A stretch of DNA of 64,000 nt from Ga0077555 sp050250755 (GTDB taxonomy: Bacteria; Pseudomonadota; Alphaproteobacteria; Rhizobiales; Hyphomicrobiaceae), in the NCBI GenBank assembly GCA_050250755.1, contig JBFWOB010000017.1:1-64000 (forward strand), given 5' to 3'. Positions 44,993-54,600 of this stretch are shown piece after piece. A program made the translations under genes and the position numbers. The notes under the pieces were generated by a model, which saw only the letters and a list, made by a program, of their open reading frames with translations, was not told the origin of the DNA and made no database searches. Numbering within the stretch: position 1 is the stretch's first letter; the number at the start of each line of letters is the position of its first letter.

Positions 44993-46372
44993 TCAGGCTT
45001 TCGCCGTAGCCGACAGCCGCTCGCGGGTGAGCACCTTCGCAAGCTCCACCGCCGGCTGGTCGAACGGATCGACGTCGAGCAGGTGCCCCGCGAGAATCGT
45101 CTCGAGCATCATATGCATCAACAAGGCGCCGAATGCCGTCTCGTCAAGTCGGTCGAGATCGATACGCCTGACGGGACGACCGGCTTTCCCCAGCGCTTCC
45201 GGCACGGCCTCCGATTGCGCTGCGACGAGATCGCCTAGGGGCCGGCCAGCCAGGAAGCCGATACCGGCCGCCTTGCAAAGATCTGGATCAAGCGTGGACC
45301 CGGTGCCCGCGGTCGGCACCCGCACGACGGTAATGACGTGTTCTTTCGGGCCATCCATGAAAAGCTGGAGCTGGCTGTGCTGATCGAGCGGACCGAGACA
45401 CGCGAGCGGCGTGGTGCCGGCGCCTTCCTTGCCCAGACTCTCGGCCCAGAGCTGAACATACCAATTGGAGAACCGTCCGAGACGATCGGCGTAAGGCATC
45501 ATCACGGAGACCTTGATGCCCCGCTCGCGCAACAGACCCACCGCCATCGCGGCGCCGACTGCCGGCGCAAGCTCAGCGGCACTTTTGGCCTTGAGCAACC
45601 CCTCGACAACGGTCCGAGCCCCGCGCCGTAGCGCCCGGACGTCGAGGCCGCGCGCGATTGCCGGCAGGAGCCCAACATTCGTCAGCACGGAGAAGCGGCC
45701 GCCGATTCCAGGTTCATGGTCGAGGACCGGGATACCGAAATCCGCTGCGAGCTTGCGCAGGCCGCTGACCTTGCCGCCTGTTGTTGGATCGGCAAGAGCC
45801 AGGAAGTGCCGACCGATCCGGCTACCGAGGCCCGCGGACTTGACCGCTGCCAGCGCTGCAACCGCTTGAGCCAGGGTCTCCGGCGTGCCGCCGGATTTCG
45901 AGATCACGACGAAGCGCGTCGACTCGAGATCGAGCCCTGCAAGCGACCGCTCGAGCGTCACAGCGTCGAGATTATCGTAGAAACGAGTTCTCGGACGTCC
46001 GCGCTGGCCTTCGTCAGCGCCGCCGGGAAGATTCCATCCGTTGAGCTGAGCAAGCGCCTGCCCGCCGAGGCTCGACCCACCCGTACCAAGAAACACGATC
46101 GTCCGCGCGCCCTCGGAGAGCGCCGCCATAGCTGCTTCTGCGTCGGCGATGTCGGCGGTGGCCTCGGGCACTCTGAGATGTGCAAGCGTGCCCAGCTCGT
46201 AAGCCGTCTTCAGCTCGGCAACCGCTCCATCAAGCCGCGCCACCCAGCCAGCAAGTTCCAACGGTGTCAGCCCCGACGGGCCGATTGTTGCCGCGAGACA
46301 CCCGGCAACCGATTGCGTAACGAGCCGCCGCCCCGTGGCGTCGACGACAGTTTGCACCTCGATGACCGACAT
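44993..46372 (-). CDS. pgi: Glucose-6-phosphate isomerase
   Basis: Interconverts glucose-6-phosphate and fructose-6-phosphate, 458 residues from ATG 46372 (GGGAGGAA upstream), shorter than the 550-residue E. coli type but typical for the short alphaproteobacterial and thermophile class. The sugar-phosphate-binding SIS regions are seen in TIVFLGTGGSSLGGQAL near 90 and VISKSGGTPETLAQ near 155. The catalytic Glu region lies around GRFSNWYVQLWAESLGKEG, and Gln in DQHSQLQLF. Confidence 0.94.
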   Translation of the reverse strand: MSVIEVQTVVDATGRRLVTQSVAGCLAATIGPSGLTPLELAGWVARLDGAVAELKTAYELGTLAHLRVPEATADIADAEAAMAALSEGARTIVFLGTGGSSLGGQALAQLNGWNLPGGADEGQRGRPRTRFYDNLDAVTLERSLAGLDLESTRFVVISKSGGTPETLAQAVAALAAVKSAGLGSRIGRHFLALADPTTGGKVSGLRKLAADFGIPVLDHEPGIGGRFSVLTNVGLLPAIARGLDVRALRRGARTVVEGLLKAKSAAELAPAVGAAMAVGLLRERGIKVSVMMPYADRLGRFSNWYVQLWAESLGKEGAGTTPLACLGPLDQHSQLQLFMDGPKEHVITVVRVPTAGTGSTLDPDLCKAAGIGFLAGRPLGDLVAAQSEAVPEALGKAGRPVRRIDLDRLDETAFGALLMHMMLETILAGHLLDVDPFDQPAVELAKVLTRERLSATAKA

Positions 46373-46458
46373 CTCTTCCTCCCTCAGACTTACAGCACCG
46401 GAACAATGCGAAGAACGCGGCGGCAATAACCGCCATCTCGCGCCGATCCGGTTTGATC

Positions 46459-48237
46459 TTAGCCGTTGCCGAGGCCCTTGGGCTTGCCGACGACCGTAAT
46501 AAACAGATCATCGACCTTGAGCAGGCGCTTCGCAGCTCGCTTGACGTCCTCCATGGTCACTGCCTCGATCATCGCGTTGCGGAGCGTCGGATAATCGATC
46601 CCCATGTCTTCGTTCAGCATCCAGAGAAGCTGGTTGGCGATCTTGGCGTTGGTGTCGAAGCGTAGCGCGAATGAGCCCGTGAGGTAGCTTTTGGCGTTGG
46701 CCAGCTCCGTCTCCGTCGGCCCATCCTTCGCCATTCGCTCGAGCTCGCCGCGGATCACGTCGATCGACTGCTTTACCGCTTCGTTCTTCGTGGCAACGCC
46801 GCCACCGAAGGTCGACGCATGCTTGAGTGGTTGCATGTAGCTGTAGACCGAATAGGCCAGTCCACGCTTCTCGCGCACCTCCTCGGTGAGCCGCGACGCA
46901 AACCCGCCGCCCCCGAGGATCTGGTTCATCACGAACGCCGGGATAAAGTCCGGATCCTTGCGCGCGAAGCCCGGCAGGCCAAACTGGACCACCGATTGAG
47001 GCACATCCATCTCGACCACTTTGAGCTTCTCGCCCGGATTTGGCGCCGTATCGGACACGGACGTCAGCTCGGCCTTGGCGGGCAACGCGCCGAACACCTT
47101 GTCCAGAATCTCGCCGAGTGTCTTGGCGTCGATGTCGCCGACCGCGACGACCTTCAGAGTATCGCGCGCGAATGTCCGTTTGCGGAAGCCTTCGAGATCG
47201 GCCGACTGAATGGAAGCAATGCTCTCGGATGTGCCGCCGGCGTGCCGCCCGTAAGGATGACCCGGAAACGCACCCTCGTACCACTCCCGGCCGGCCACCT
47301 GCTGCGGGTTCTTGGCGGCGTAGGCGAGATTGGCGAGAAGCTGCTTGCGGATGCGCTCGACCGCCTCACTGTCGAAGCGTGGCGCGTTGACCGCGAGACG
47401 GAGCATCTCGAGGGCCGGTTCGCGATTGGCGCTGAGTGTCTCGAAGCTGCCGTAGAGCGCGTCCTTGGCATCCTCGAAGCTCATCCTGACCGCAAGCTCT
47501 TCCATGCGCTCCTGGAAGTGCGTCGCGTCGAGATCGCCCGCGCCTTCATCCATCATCGCGGTGAGGTAGTTCGCGAGCCCCTCCTTGCCGGGCGGATCCT
47601 GGCTCGAGCCGCCGTCGAACACGAAGCGAATGGCGAGCAGCGGAACGCTATGTTCCTCGACCAGCCACGCAGAGATGCCACCGGGGCTCTTGACGTCCTG
47701 AATGTTCATTTTTGTTTCTGCTGTCTTGAGAGCAGGCGTGCCTTCGAATGGGCTGTCGCCTTGAGTGGGACTCTTGGGAGTGGAGCCTTTGGCATCGGCC
47801 GGAGTGCCTGCGGGGCGCGGTGCCTCGGCAACGCGTTGCTGCTTCTGAGGGGGCGACCCCATATCGGCGGCAGCGCCCGTCGAAGCGGACGCCGCGGGAG
47901 CGCTCGCGCCGGTGGACGGCGCAGGACCGGCCGCCGCCGAGGCATCGCCAGTCGGACCAGCGCGCGCAACCGCGATCGTTCTCACTGGTTTTCCCGATAC
48001 GCCCGGTCGATCCGAAAGCGAGCCCAGGCCTTCCTCATGCGCTGCCGCAGCGACGCTCGACTGGATATCCTTGCCGGCCGTATCGGACGCGACAGTGGGC
48101 AAGTTGCGAGGCGAGCCACCGATCAGAGATAGCAAACCGAGCGCTACCCCGATGGCGCCGAGCAGGAGCCACAACCGCCTGCCCGGCGTTTGAGCGTCGA
48201 GCCAGGCGAGAAAACGCTTACCTTCACGCAGGACCAT
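46459..48237 (-). CDS. M16 peptidase homologue lacking the zinc motif
   Basis: Partner-type M16 (pitrilysin/insulinase) protein of 592 residues. The zinc motif HxxEH of the active partner is replaced, with GLANYLTAMMDEG at the equivalent place, so it cannot bind zinc itself. The Arg/Tyr pair of the substrate pocket is kept in TEEVREKRGLAYSVYSY. One membrane helix (about residues 20-40) anchors a Pro/Ala/Ser-rich stretch of about 130 residues before the domain, which is odd. It lies 15 bases after the active partner; such pairs form heterodimers in Sphingomonas. Confidence 0.9.
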   Translation of the reverse strand: MVLREGKRFLAWLDAQTPGRRLWLLLGAIGVALGLLSLIGGSPRNLPTVASDTAGKDIQSSVAAAAHEEGLGSLSDRPGVSGKPVRTIAVARAGPTGDASAAAGPAPSTGASAPAASASTGAAADMGSPPQKQQRVAEAPRPAGTPADAKGSTPKSPTQGDSPFEGTPALKTAETKMNIQDVKSPGGISAWLVEEHSVPLLAIRFVFDGGSSQDPPGKEGLANYLTAMMDEGAGDLDATHFQERMEELAVRMSFEDAKDALYGSFETLSANREPALEMLRLAVNAPRFDSEAVERIRKQLLANLAYAAKNPQQVAGREWYEGAFPGHPYGRHAGGTSESIASIQSADLEGFRKRTFARDTLKVVAVGDIDAKTLGEILDKVFGALPAKAELTSVSDTAPNPGEKLKVVEMDVPQSVVQFGLPGFARKDPDFIPAFVMNQILGGGGFASRLTEEVREKRGLAYSVYSYMQPLKHASTFGGGVATKNEAVKQSIDVIRGELERMAKDGPTETELANAKSYLTGSFALRFDTNAKIANQLLWMLNEDMGIDYPTLRNAMIEAVTMEDVKRAAKRLLKVDDLFITVVGKPKGLGNG

Positions 48238-48252
48238 GGGATCACGCCGCTC

Positions 48253-49713
48253 CTAGGTACGCCCGCCGGCTTTCGGGGCCACCGCCGGGGTCGGTATCGG
48301 CCCCTTGGTCGTAGATCCAGCTACGGTGCCCACCGCATCCGGGCTTTCCGGTTCGAGTGTGCCCGTCACAGAACGGCGGATGTCGAGGTACTTCGCCGCC
48401 GCCTTGGTGGTGTCAGCGACCGTCACCTTGGCGATCCGATCCGGCCATTCCTCGATATCCTTCACCGAACGACCGACGCTAAGCGACCAGCCGTAGCGCC
48501 GCGCAAGCGTGGCCTGATTGTCGCTCTGATAGATGTATTCCGCGAGATATGACTTCTTTGCCCTGTCGAGCTCGGCTTCGGTAATGCCGTTGGCGCGCAC
48601 GTCGGCGATAACCTTGTCGAGCGCCGCCTCCACCTTGTCGAGGCCGACACCGTCAACCGGCACCGCATAGAGTGCGATCTTGCCGCTGTCCCGCGCCGCG
48701 CCGGAGTACCAGCCACCAGTCGATGCCGCGACCTTTTCGTCGACGACGAGCGCCTTGTAGACGCGGCTCGTCGAGCCGGATGCAAGCACCTTGAGCAGAA
48801 GGTCCAGCGCCTCCGCCTCGCCTGGCGCTGCAGTCGTGTAGGCCGGAGCCAGGTAATAGCGGTGCAACGACGGCTTGCCAGCGCGCGGGTCCTTCAGGTC
48901 GATCCGACGTGCCGCCAAATGCGGCGGCTCCTGGGGACGAGCGCGTGTCGTCACCTCATGATTTGCCGGGATCTTGCCATAGGTCGCTTCCGCCAGCGGC
49001 ATCAGCTCCTCGGGCGTGACGTCGCCGGTCACGACGAGGATGGCATTGTTCGGCGCGTAGAAGTGCTTGTAAAAGCTGAGCGCGTCCTGGGGCGACAGCT
49101 TCGCCATCTCGTGCTCCCACCCGATCACCGGTACGCGATAGGGATGCGCGAGATAGAGCGCTGCGTTCATCTGCTCGTCGAGAATCGCCGACGGATTATT
49201 GTCGGTACGTGTGCGCCGCTCTTCGAGAATAACGTTGCGCTCGGTCAGGACCTCTTTCTCTTGAAGGCGCAGATTGACCATGCGGTCGGCCTCCATCGCC
49301 ATCACGGTCGGCAGCCGATCCTTGGCGATACGTTGGAAATAAGCGGTGACGTCCTGGCCGGTAAAGGCGTTGTCCTGGCCGCCAAGGCGGGAGACGATTT
49401 TCGAAAATTCGCCGTTCGGGATTTTGTCCGTCGACTTGAACATCAGGTGCTCGAGGAAGTGCGCGATGCCAGAGACGCCTGCCGGCTCGTCCGCAGCACC
49501 GACCCGATACCACACCATGTGCGTCACGACGGGTGCGCGGTGATCCTCGACCACGATGACCTTCATACCGTTTTTCAGCTCGAGCTCGGTGGCACGAGGT
49601 GCGGCATGGGCATCGGAGAAGTACGTGGAGAATGCGAGCATGAAGGTCACCAAGGATGCAGCGAGGAAGGTCGTGGGAAGCGATCGAACGAGGGGGAAAC
49701 CTCTGGCAAGCAT
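48253..49713 (-). CDS. M16 family zinc metallopeptidase
   Basis: Active partner of the pair, 486 residues. The signal peptide ends near AHA-A (residue 38). The inverted zinc motif HFLEH is at residues 85-89 in GIAHFLEHLMFKS, and the third ligand Glu follows in TERNVILEERRTR. The middle has GDVTPEEL and the end a Pro/Ala/Thr-rich tail of 40 residues. It is predicted periplasmic and degrades peptides in other bacteria. It is co-transcribed with the inactive partner. Confidence 0.92.
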   Translation of the reverse strand: MLARGFPLVRSLPTTFLAASLVTFMLAFSTYFSDAHAAPRATELELKNGMKVIVVEDHRAPVVTHMVWYRVGAADEPAGVSGIAHFLEHLMFKSTDKIPNGEFSKIVSRLGGQDNAFTGQDVTAYFQRIAKDRLPTVMAMEADRMVNLRLQEKEVLTERNVILEERRTRTDNNPSAILDEQMNAALYLAHPYRVPVIGWEHEMAKLSPQDALSFYKHFYAPNNAILVVTGDVTPEELMPLAEATYGKIPANHEVTTRARPQEPPHLAARRIDLKDPRAGKPSLHRYYLAPAYTTAAPGEAEALDLLLKVLASGSTSRVYKALVVDEKVAASTGGWYSGAARDSGKIALYAVPVDGVGLDKVEAALDKVIADVRANGITEAELDRAKKSYLAEYIYQSDNQATLARRYGWSLSVGRSVKDIEEWPDRIAKVTVADTTKAAAKYLDIRRSVTGTLEPESPDAVGTVAGSTTKGPIPTPAVAPKAGGRT

Positions 49714-50113
49714 AGGGGAGATCCCTTCGGCACTCGACTAGGAGACAGGCTGCCCCAACCAGAAATGTCGCCGCACCTGAGCGGACGACGGCATGCGCCG
49801 GTCTTTGTCATCACTTTGCCGCCACGGCGACCTCTGCCAAGCAGAAAGCCGTCACGGTCGGTTCATGTCGGAGCTTGCGTCTTGAATGTCAAATGACAAG
49901 CCGTTCATGCAGAAGGCCGCGCGCTGTCAGTGACGAGCGTAGCCGTTCGCCTACCGAGCGTGCGTCGACGTGCTGACCATGGACTAATGTACCGAGGATG
50001 GATCGCGATGGTCGTTGCGCAGGCCAGCGGGCGCGCCCTGGCTATAGCTGCTCTCTTCAACTGCCAGATGTCAGCCAAAGGCGCTCAGATGCGAGGACGG
50101 GGCGGATGTATCC
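49714..50113. other. Gap between the lipoprotein gene and the M16 pair
   Basis: About 400 bases hold no convincing gene. One short frame (49930-50505 plus) is antisense to the lipoprotein and not credible. The promoter of the M16 pair presumably lies in the left half. No repeat or structured RNA was recognised. Confidence 0.4.
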
Positions 50114-50578
50114 TTAGTCACCGAACAGAGTCTTGCTCACGGCCGAGAAGATGCTTCCGCACGTTCCTTCTGGCCCTTGCACCGATAGGTCGTCGCCCAT
50201 GGCCTTTTCTTTCCAGCTGCCATCGCGGCAGTACTCGGCCTGAGCTTGCTTCTTGGCAGTCTCTTTGTCCGCGCGCTGCTTGTCAGGATCGTTCGGCCAC
50301 GCCTGTGCGGTTTGAACGGGGGCTGCAGCACCATTCTCGCCGGGCTCCGGCAATCGTTCCGCGGTTGGTGGCAGAACCAAAGGCGACCGCGGCTCCGTCT
50401 TCGGCTCTTCCTTCTTGCCGCCAATCGCGCCGGTCAACCCAACGGCGTCAAAAAGCTTGCCGTTCAGCTCAACGCCTTCGATGCCGCCGCATCCGGGCAG
50501 GGTAAGCAGCGCGAGACCCAGCACCAACCGGCCGGCCGATCGTTTCGCCTTCTGAAGTCCTGGCGTCATATACGGCAA
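50114..50578 (-). CDS. Probable lipoprotein of unknown function
   Basis: Protein of 154 residues with a basic N-terminus, a hydrophobic stretch and a lipobox-like LTLPGCGG, so Cys30 would be lipidated. The rest is Lys/Glu/Pro/Gln-rich with two further Cys near the end (YCRDGSWKEK and GTCGSIF). No domain is recognised. It lies 24 bases downstream of lspA, whose product would process it. Confidence 0.65.
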   Translation of the reverse strand: MPYMTPGLQKAKRSAGRLVLGLALLTLPGCGGIEGVELNGKLFDAVGLTGAIGGKKEEPKTEPRSPLVLPPTAERLPEPGENGAAAPVQTAQAWPNDPDKQRADKETAKKQAQAEYCRDGSWKEKAMGDDLSVQGPEGTCGSIFSAVSKTLFGD

Positions 50579-50602
50579 CCCCCTGTCGCGTACCTTGACC
50601 GT

Positions 50603-51133
50603 CTAAGCGGCCTTCGAGGCATCATTGCGACTCGTCCAGACGGAATCATACAGAAGGCCAACGACCCCAGCAACAATGGCCACGTCGGCTATGTTGAAGA
50701 CGTACCAGTAAAAACCAAACGCATGCAGTGAGAAGAAGTCGGCGACGCCGCCGAGATGCAGGCGGTCGAGCGCATTGGCGAGGGCACCACCGATGATGAG
50801 ACCAAGGCTCACCGCCATCACGCGGCTGGTCGACGGCTGCGACAACCACAACCACAGCACCGCCGAAACCAGAACCGCGAAACCCGTCAGCAGCCATGGT
50901 CCCGAATTGTCGAGGAGGCCGTACGAGACACCCTTGTTGATGACGTAGACGAGGTCGAGGAAGGGTGTCACGTAGGTGCGCTGTCCTTTGGCGATCTGGT
51001 AGACATTGATCATCCACCACTTGTGAGCCTGGTCGATCACGAACGTGAGCAGGATGACCCAGAGGCCGATCCGCGATGCCGGTCCCCACACCCGCTTCGC
51101 GAATCCGCTGGTCGCGCCGTCGCGCTCGGTCAT
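50603..51133 (-). CDS. lspA: Lipoprotein signal peptidase II LspA
   Basis: Inner-membrane aspartyl peptidase that removes lipoprotein signal peptides, 176 residues. Four helices are visible. The two catalytic Asp lie in ALANALDRLHLGGVADFF and in FYWYVFNIADVAIV. Its start overlaps a macro-domain gene by four bases. In many alphaproteobacteria lspA directly follows ileS; here the macro-domain gene lies between. Confidence 0.95.
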   Translation of the reverse strand: MTERDGATSGFAKRVWGPASRIGLWVILLTFVIDQAHKWWMINVYQIAKGQRTYVTPFLDLVYVINKGVSYGLLDNSGPWLLTGFAVLVSAVLWLWLSQPSTSRVMAVSLGLIIGGALANALDRLHLGGVADFFSLHAFGFYWYVFNIADVAIVAGVVGLLYDSVWTSRNDASKAA

Positions 51134-51594
51134 GTCGCCCCGCTAAAGATCACGATCGAGACGTCCTCATCGCCAAGCTCGTCAGCCATGATCGCCTGGA
51201 TCTGGTTCCAGTCACCACCGGCTAGTCCGGCCCCGATCTGCGGTAGCCCGATTCGCCGCCTCGTGTAGTGGGCCTTCAGCCATACCATCGCATGGCGCAC
51301 TGCGTCGTAGTCCACATCGACCCCGCCGCCCATGCTCGGCTGGAATTGTGTGTAGGCGTTGACGATCGTCAGTTCGCCGGACGGTGTGGCGGCGACCGCT
51401 ATCGAGCATGTCCCGAGTTTCGCGCGATCGCCGTAGGCCGTTTCGAGGTCCGCGTCATAGGCTTCTGGAAAGTGGTGTTTTACCTGGGCGGCGAGCCCGC
51501 CGCCCATGGTGTGGAAGCAATTACACCCGTGCGCGATCACGTCGAAGGCGCCCTCTTTGGCGAGACGAATGATGTCGCCGTGAATGGTGCGCAT
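51130..51594 (-). CDS. Macro-domain protein (ADP-ribose binding/phosphatase type)
   Basis: Stand-alone macro domain of 154 residues. It opens with MRTIHGDIIRLAKEG, then VIAHGCNCFHTMGGGLAAQV near residue 20, where NxxxxMGxGxA is the ADP-ribose loop of the Poa1/Appr-1''-phosphate phosphatase branch. A glycine loop follows in GLPQIGAGLAGG, then the C-terminal VSIVIF strand. Such proteins remove ADP-ribose groups or cyclic-phosphate products. It overlaps lspA by four bases and starts 30 bases downstream of ileS. Confidence 0.88.
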   Translation of the reverse strand: MRTIHGDIIRLAKEGAFDVIAHGCNCFHTMGGGLAAQVKHHFPEAYDADLETAYGDRAKLGTCSIAVAATPSGELTIVNAYTQFQPSMGGGVDVDYDAVRHAMVWLKAHYTRRRIGLPQIGAGLAGGDWNQIQAIMADELGDEDVSIVIFSGAT

Positions 51595-51624
51595 CGCGAC
51601 GCCTCCAGGCGAAGCGGCGTTTGC

Positions 51625-54600
51625 CTAGGCCGCCGGGTTCCCGTCAATTTCGCGCATGGCGGCTGCGTCGCGCGCCGAGAGGTCCGGATACCCCGGGTCA
51701 CTGCCGACGTCCGTCGTATAGCGCCACGAACGAGCACATTTCTGACCACCAGCATGCTGCGACACCACCGCGACGCCCGCAACCTCGGTCAGCTTGAACG
51801 CGTCAGCCGGTGGCGCGTCATCTACCGTCAGGCCGATGCCGGAGGTGATACAGATCTCCGCGAAATCCACGCCGTCCAGTGCATCCAGCAGCTTCTCGTC
51901 TGCGAGATAAACGAGAGGTGCCGCCTCCAAACTGGAGCCGATCCGCTTCGCAGCCCGCTCGATCTCGAGCGCGCCCGTCACCACCGAACGAATGCGCTTG
52001 ATCGTGTCCCATTTTCTGTCGAGTGCATCATCGCGCCAGCTTGCTGGCACCTCGGGGAACACCTCGAGATGCACCGACCGACCATCATCGTCGCCATAGC
52101 GCGCGAGCCATGCCTCCTCGGCCGTGAATGCGAGGATCGGCGCCAGCCACACAGTGACGTGGCGGAAGATCTGCTCAACACACTGAAGCGCTGCGATGCG
52201 CTTCCGGGATGACGGTGCCTCGCAGTAGAGCGCATCCTTGCGGATGTCGAAGTAGAACGCGGACAGCTCCGTGTTCATGAACTGCGAGAGCTGCGCCACG
52301 ACGCGTTTGTAATCGTACTCCGCATAGGCCTTGCGCACGATGCCATCCAGCTCGGCGAGCCGGTGGAGCATCAAACGCTCCAGCTCATATTCGTGGTCGA
52401 TGGCGACTCCGCTTGCGCGGAGCCGGCCGCCATCGACGGCGCCTTCCGGCCTACTCCCCGCGGGAGAATCGGAAGCCGCGGGCAAGTGCACCAATGTTCC
52501 GAGCATCCAGCGCAGGGTGTTGCGGATCTTGCGGTAGTTGTCCGAGAAGGTTTTCAGGATCTCGGGGCCGATGCGCAGGTCGTCCGCGTAGTCAGATGAG
52601 GCGACCCACAGACGCAAGATGTCGGCGCCGGACTTGGCGATGACATCTTGCGGTGCGGTCACGTTGCCGACCGACTTCGACATCTTCTGCCCCTTCTCAT
52701 CGAGGCAGAAGCCATGCGTCAGCACAACATCGTAGGGTGCGCGCCCGCGTGTGCCGCAGCTCTCGATGAGCGAGGAGTGAAACCAGCCGCGATGCTGGTC
52801 CGAGCCCTCGAGGTACATGACGGTATCCTGTCCGCCATCGACCTTGCGCTTGAAGCCATAGAGGCCGGGGAAGTGATCCTTGTCCTCTAGAACGTAGGTA
52901 TGCGTGGAGCCAGAATCGAACCACACGTCGAGCACGTCGTTGATCTTCTCGAAGTCGGCCGGATCGTAGTCGGGCCTCAGGAAGCGCGAGCCGTCGGTAT
53001 CCGTGAACCACGCGTCCGCGCCTTCCGCATACATTGCGTCATAGATGCGCTTGTTGACGTTGGCGTCGACGAGCACCTCGTTGGTGCCCTTCTTGACGAA
53101 CACAGTGATTGGCACGCCCCACGCGCGCTGGCGCGAGATCACCCAGTCAGGCTTGGCCTCGATCATGCCCGCGATGCGGTTCTCGCCAGAGGCAGGCACC
53201 CACTCGGTGTCGCGGATCGCCTGCAGCGAAACCTCGCGCAGCGTGTGGTTTCCGAGCGCCGGCACGTCCTTATCCATATGGATGAACCACTGGGGCGTGT
53301 TGCGGAAGATGACCGGCTTTTTCGAGCGCCACGAGTGCGGATACTGGTGCCGGAGCCGCCCGCGCGCGACCATCATGCCGGCTTCCGCCAACTTTTTGAT
53401 CACGGCATCGTTGGCGTTGCCCTTGTCGCCCTTGTCCGTGATGACACGCTCGCCCTCGAAGCCGGGCGCGTCCTTGGTGAAGGCGCCGTTCTCGTCGACG
53501 GTGTAGGGGATTGCGGGATCGACGCCCATGGCCTGGAGCTTGCGCGTCGAGGCGGTCCAGATGTCGAAGTCCTCGCGGCCGTGCCCCGGCGCCGTGTGCA
53601 CGAAGCCCGTGCCTGCGTCGTCCGTGACGTGGTCGCCGTCGAGGAGGGGGACGTCGAACTGGTAGCCACGCCGCCCATTCACGGCGCTGGTGGATTCCCC
53701 TCCCCTCAGGGGAGGGGTTAGGGGTGGGGTGGAAGTCTGGGCGTTGCCGTCACCGCTTGAGGTGTTGCCTCGGCCCCCCCCCCCCCCCCCCCCCCCGGGG
53801 AGGGGAGAAGAACGGAGCGGATGGGCGCAGACCATTCCATCGAAATTCTCTGCCGTGACCGCGGCTAGTTTACGATATTCCTCGACCTTTGCGGCCTTCA
53901 TTACCTCTGCGACGAGCTTGTCGGCCAGCACGTACATCTCGCCGACCTTTGCCCAATTCCCTTCGGGCGCCTTCGTCACCTCGTAAAGACCGTACGCGAG
54001 CTTTGAATTGAAGCAGATCGCCCTGTTGCCTGGGATCGTCCATGGGGTGGTAGTCCAGATAACGACGAAGGCATCGAGCAGCGGGCTTTGCGCGTTACTT
54101 TTGTCTTTGGAGCTGTCGCTGGCCCTCACCACCGGAAACTTCACCCACACCATATCGGACTGATAGTCCTGGTACTCGACCTCGGCCTCGGCGAGTGCGG
54201 TCTTCTCGACCACCGACCACATCACGGGCTTCGAGCCGCGATAGAGCTGATCGGTCTCGGTGAACTTCATCAGCTCGCGCGCGATCTGCGCCTCGGCGGG
54301 ATACGTCATTGTCGTGTACGGGTGCGCCCAGTCGCCCTCCACACCAAGCCGTTGGAACTCGGCCGACTGCACGCCCATCCAATGCTCGGCGAAGGCGCGG
54401 CACTCGGCCCGAAACGCCTTCATGGCCTGCGGGTCCTTGAGGTTCGGCTTGGCCTTGCCCTTCGCCATGTACTCCTCTTCGATCTTCCATTCGATCGGGA
54501 GGCCGTGGCAATCCCAGCCCGGCACATAGTTGCTGTCGAAGCCCAGCATCTGCTGGCTGCGCGTCACGAGATCCTTCAGGATCTTGTTCAGCGCGTGCCC

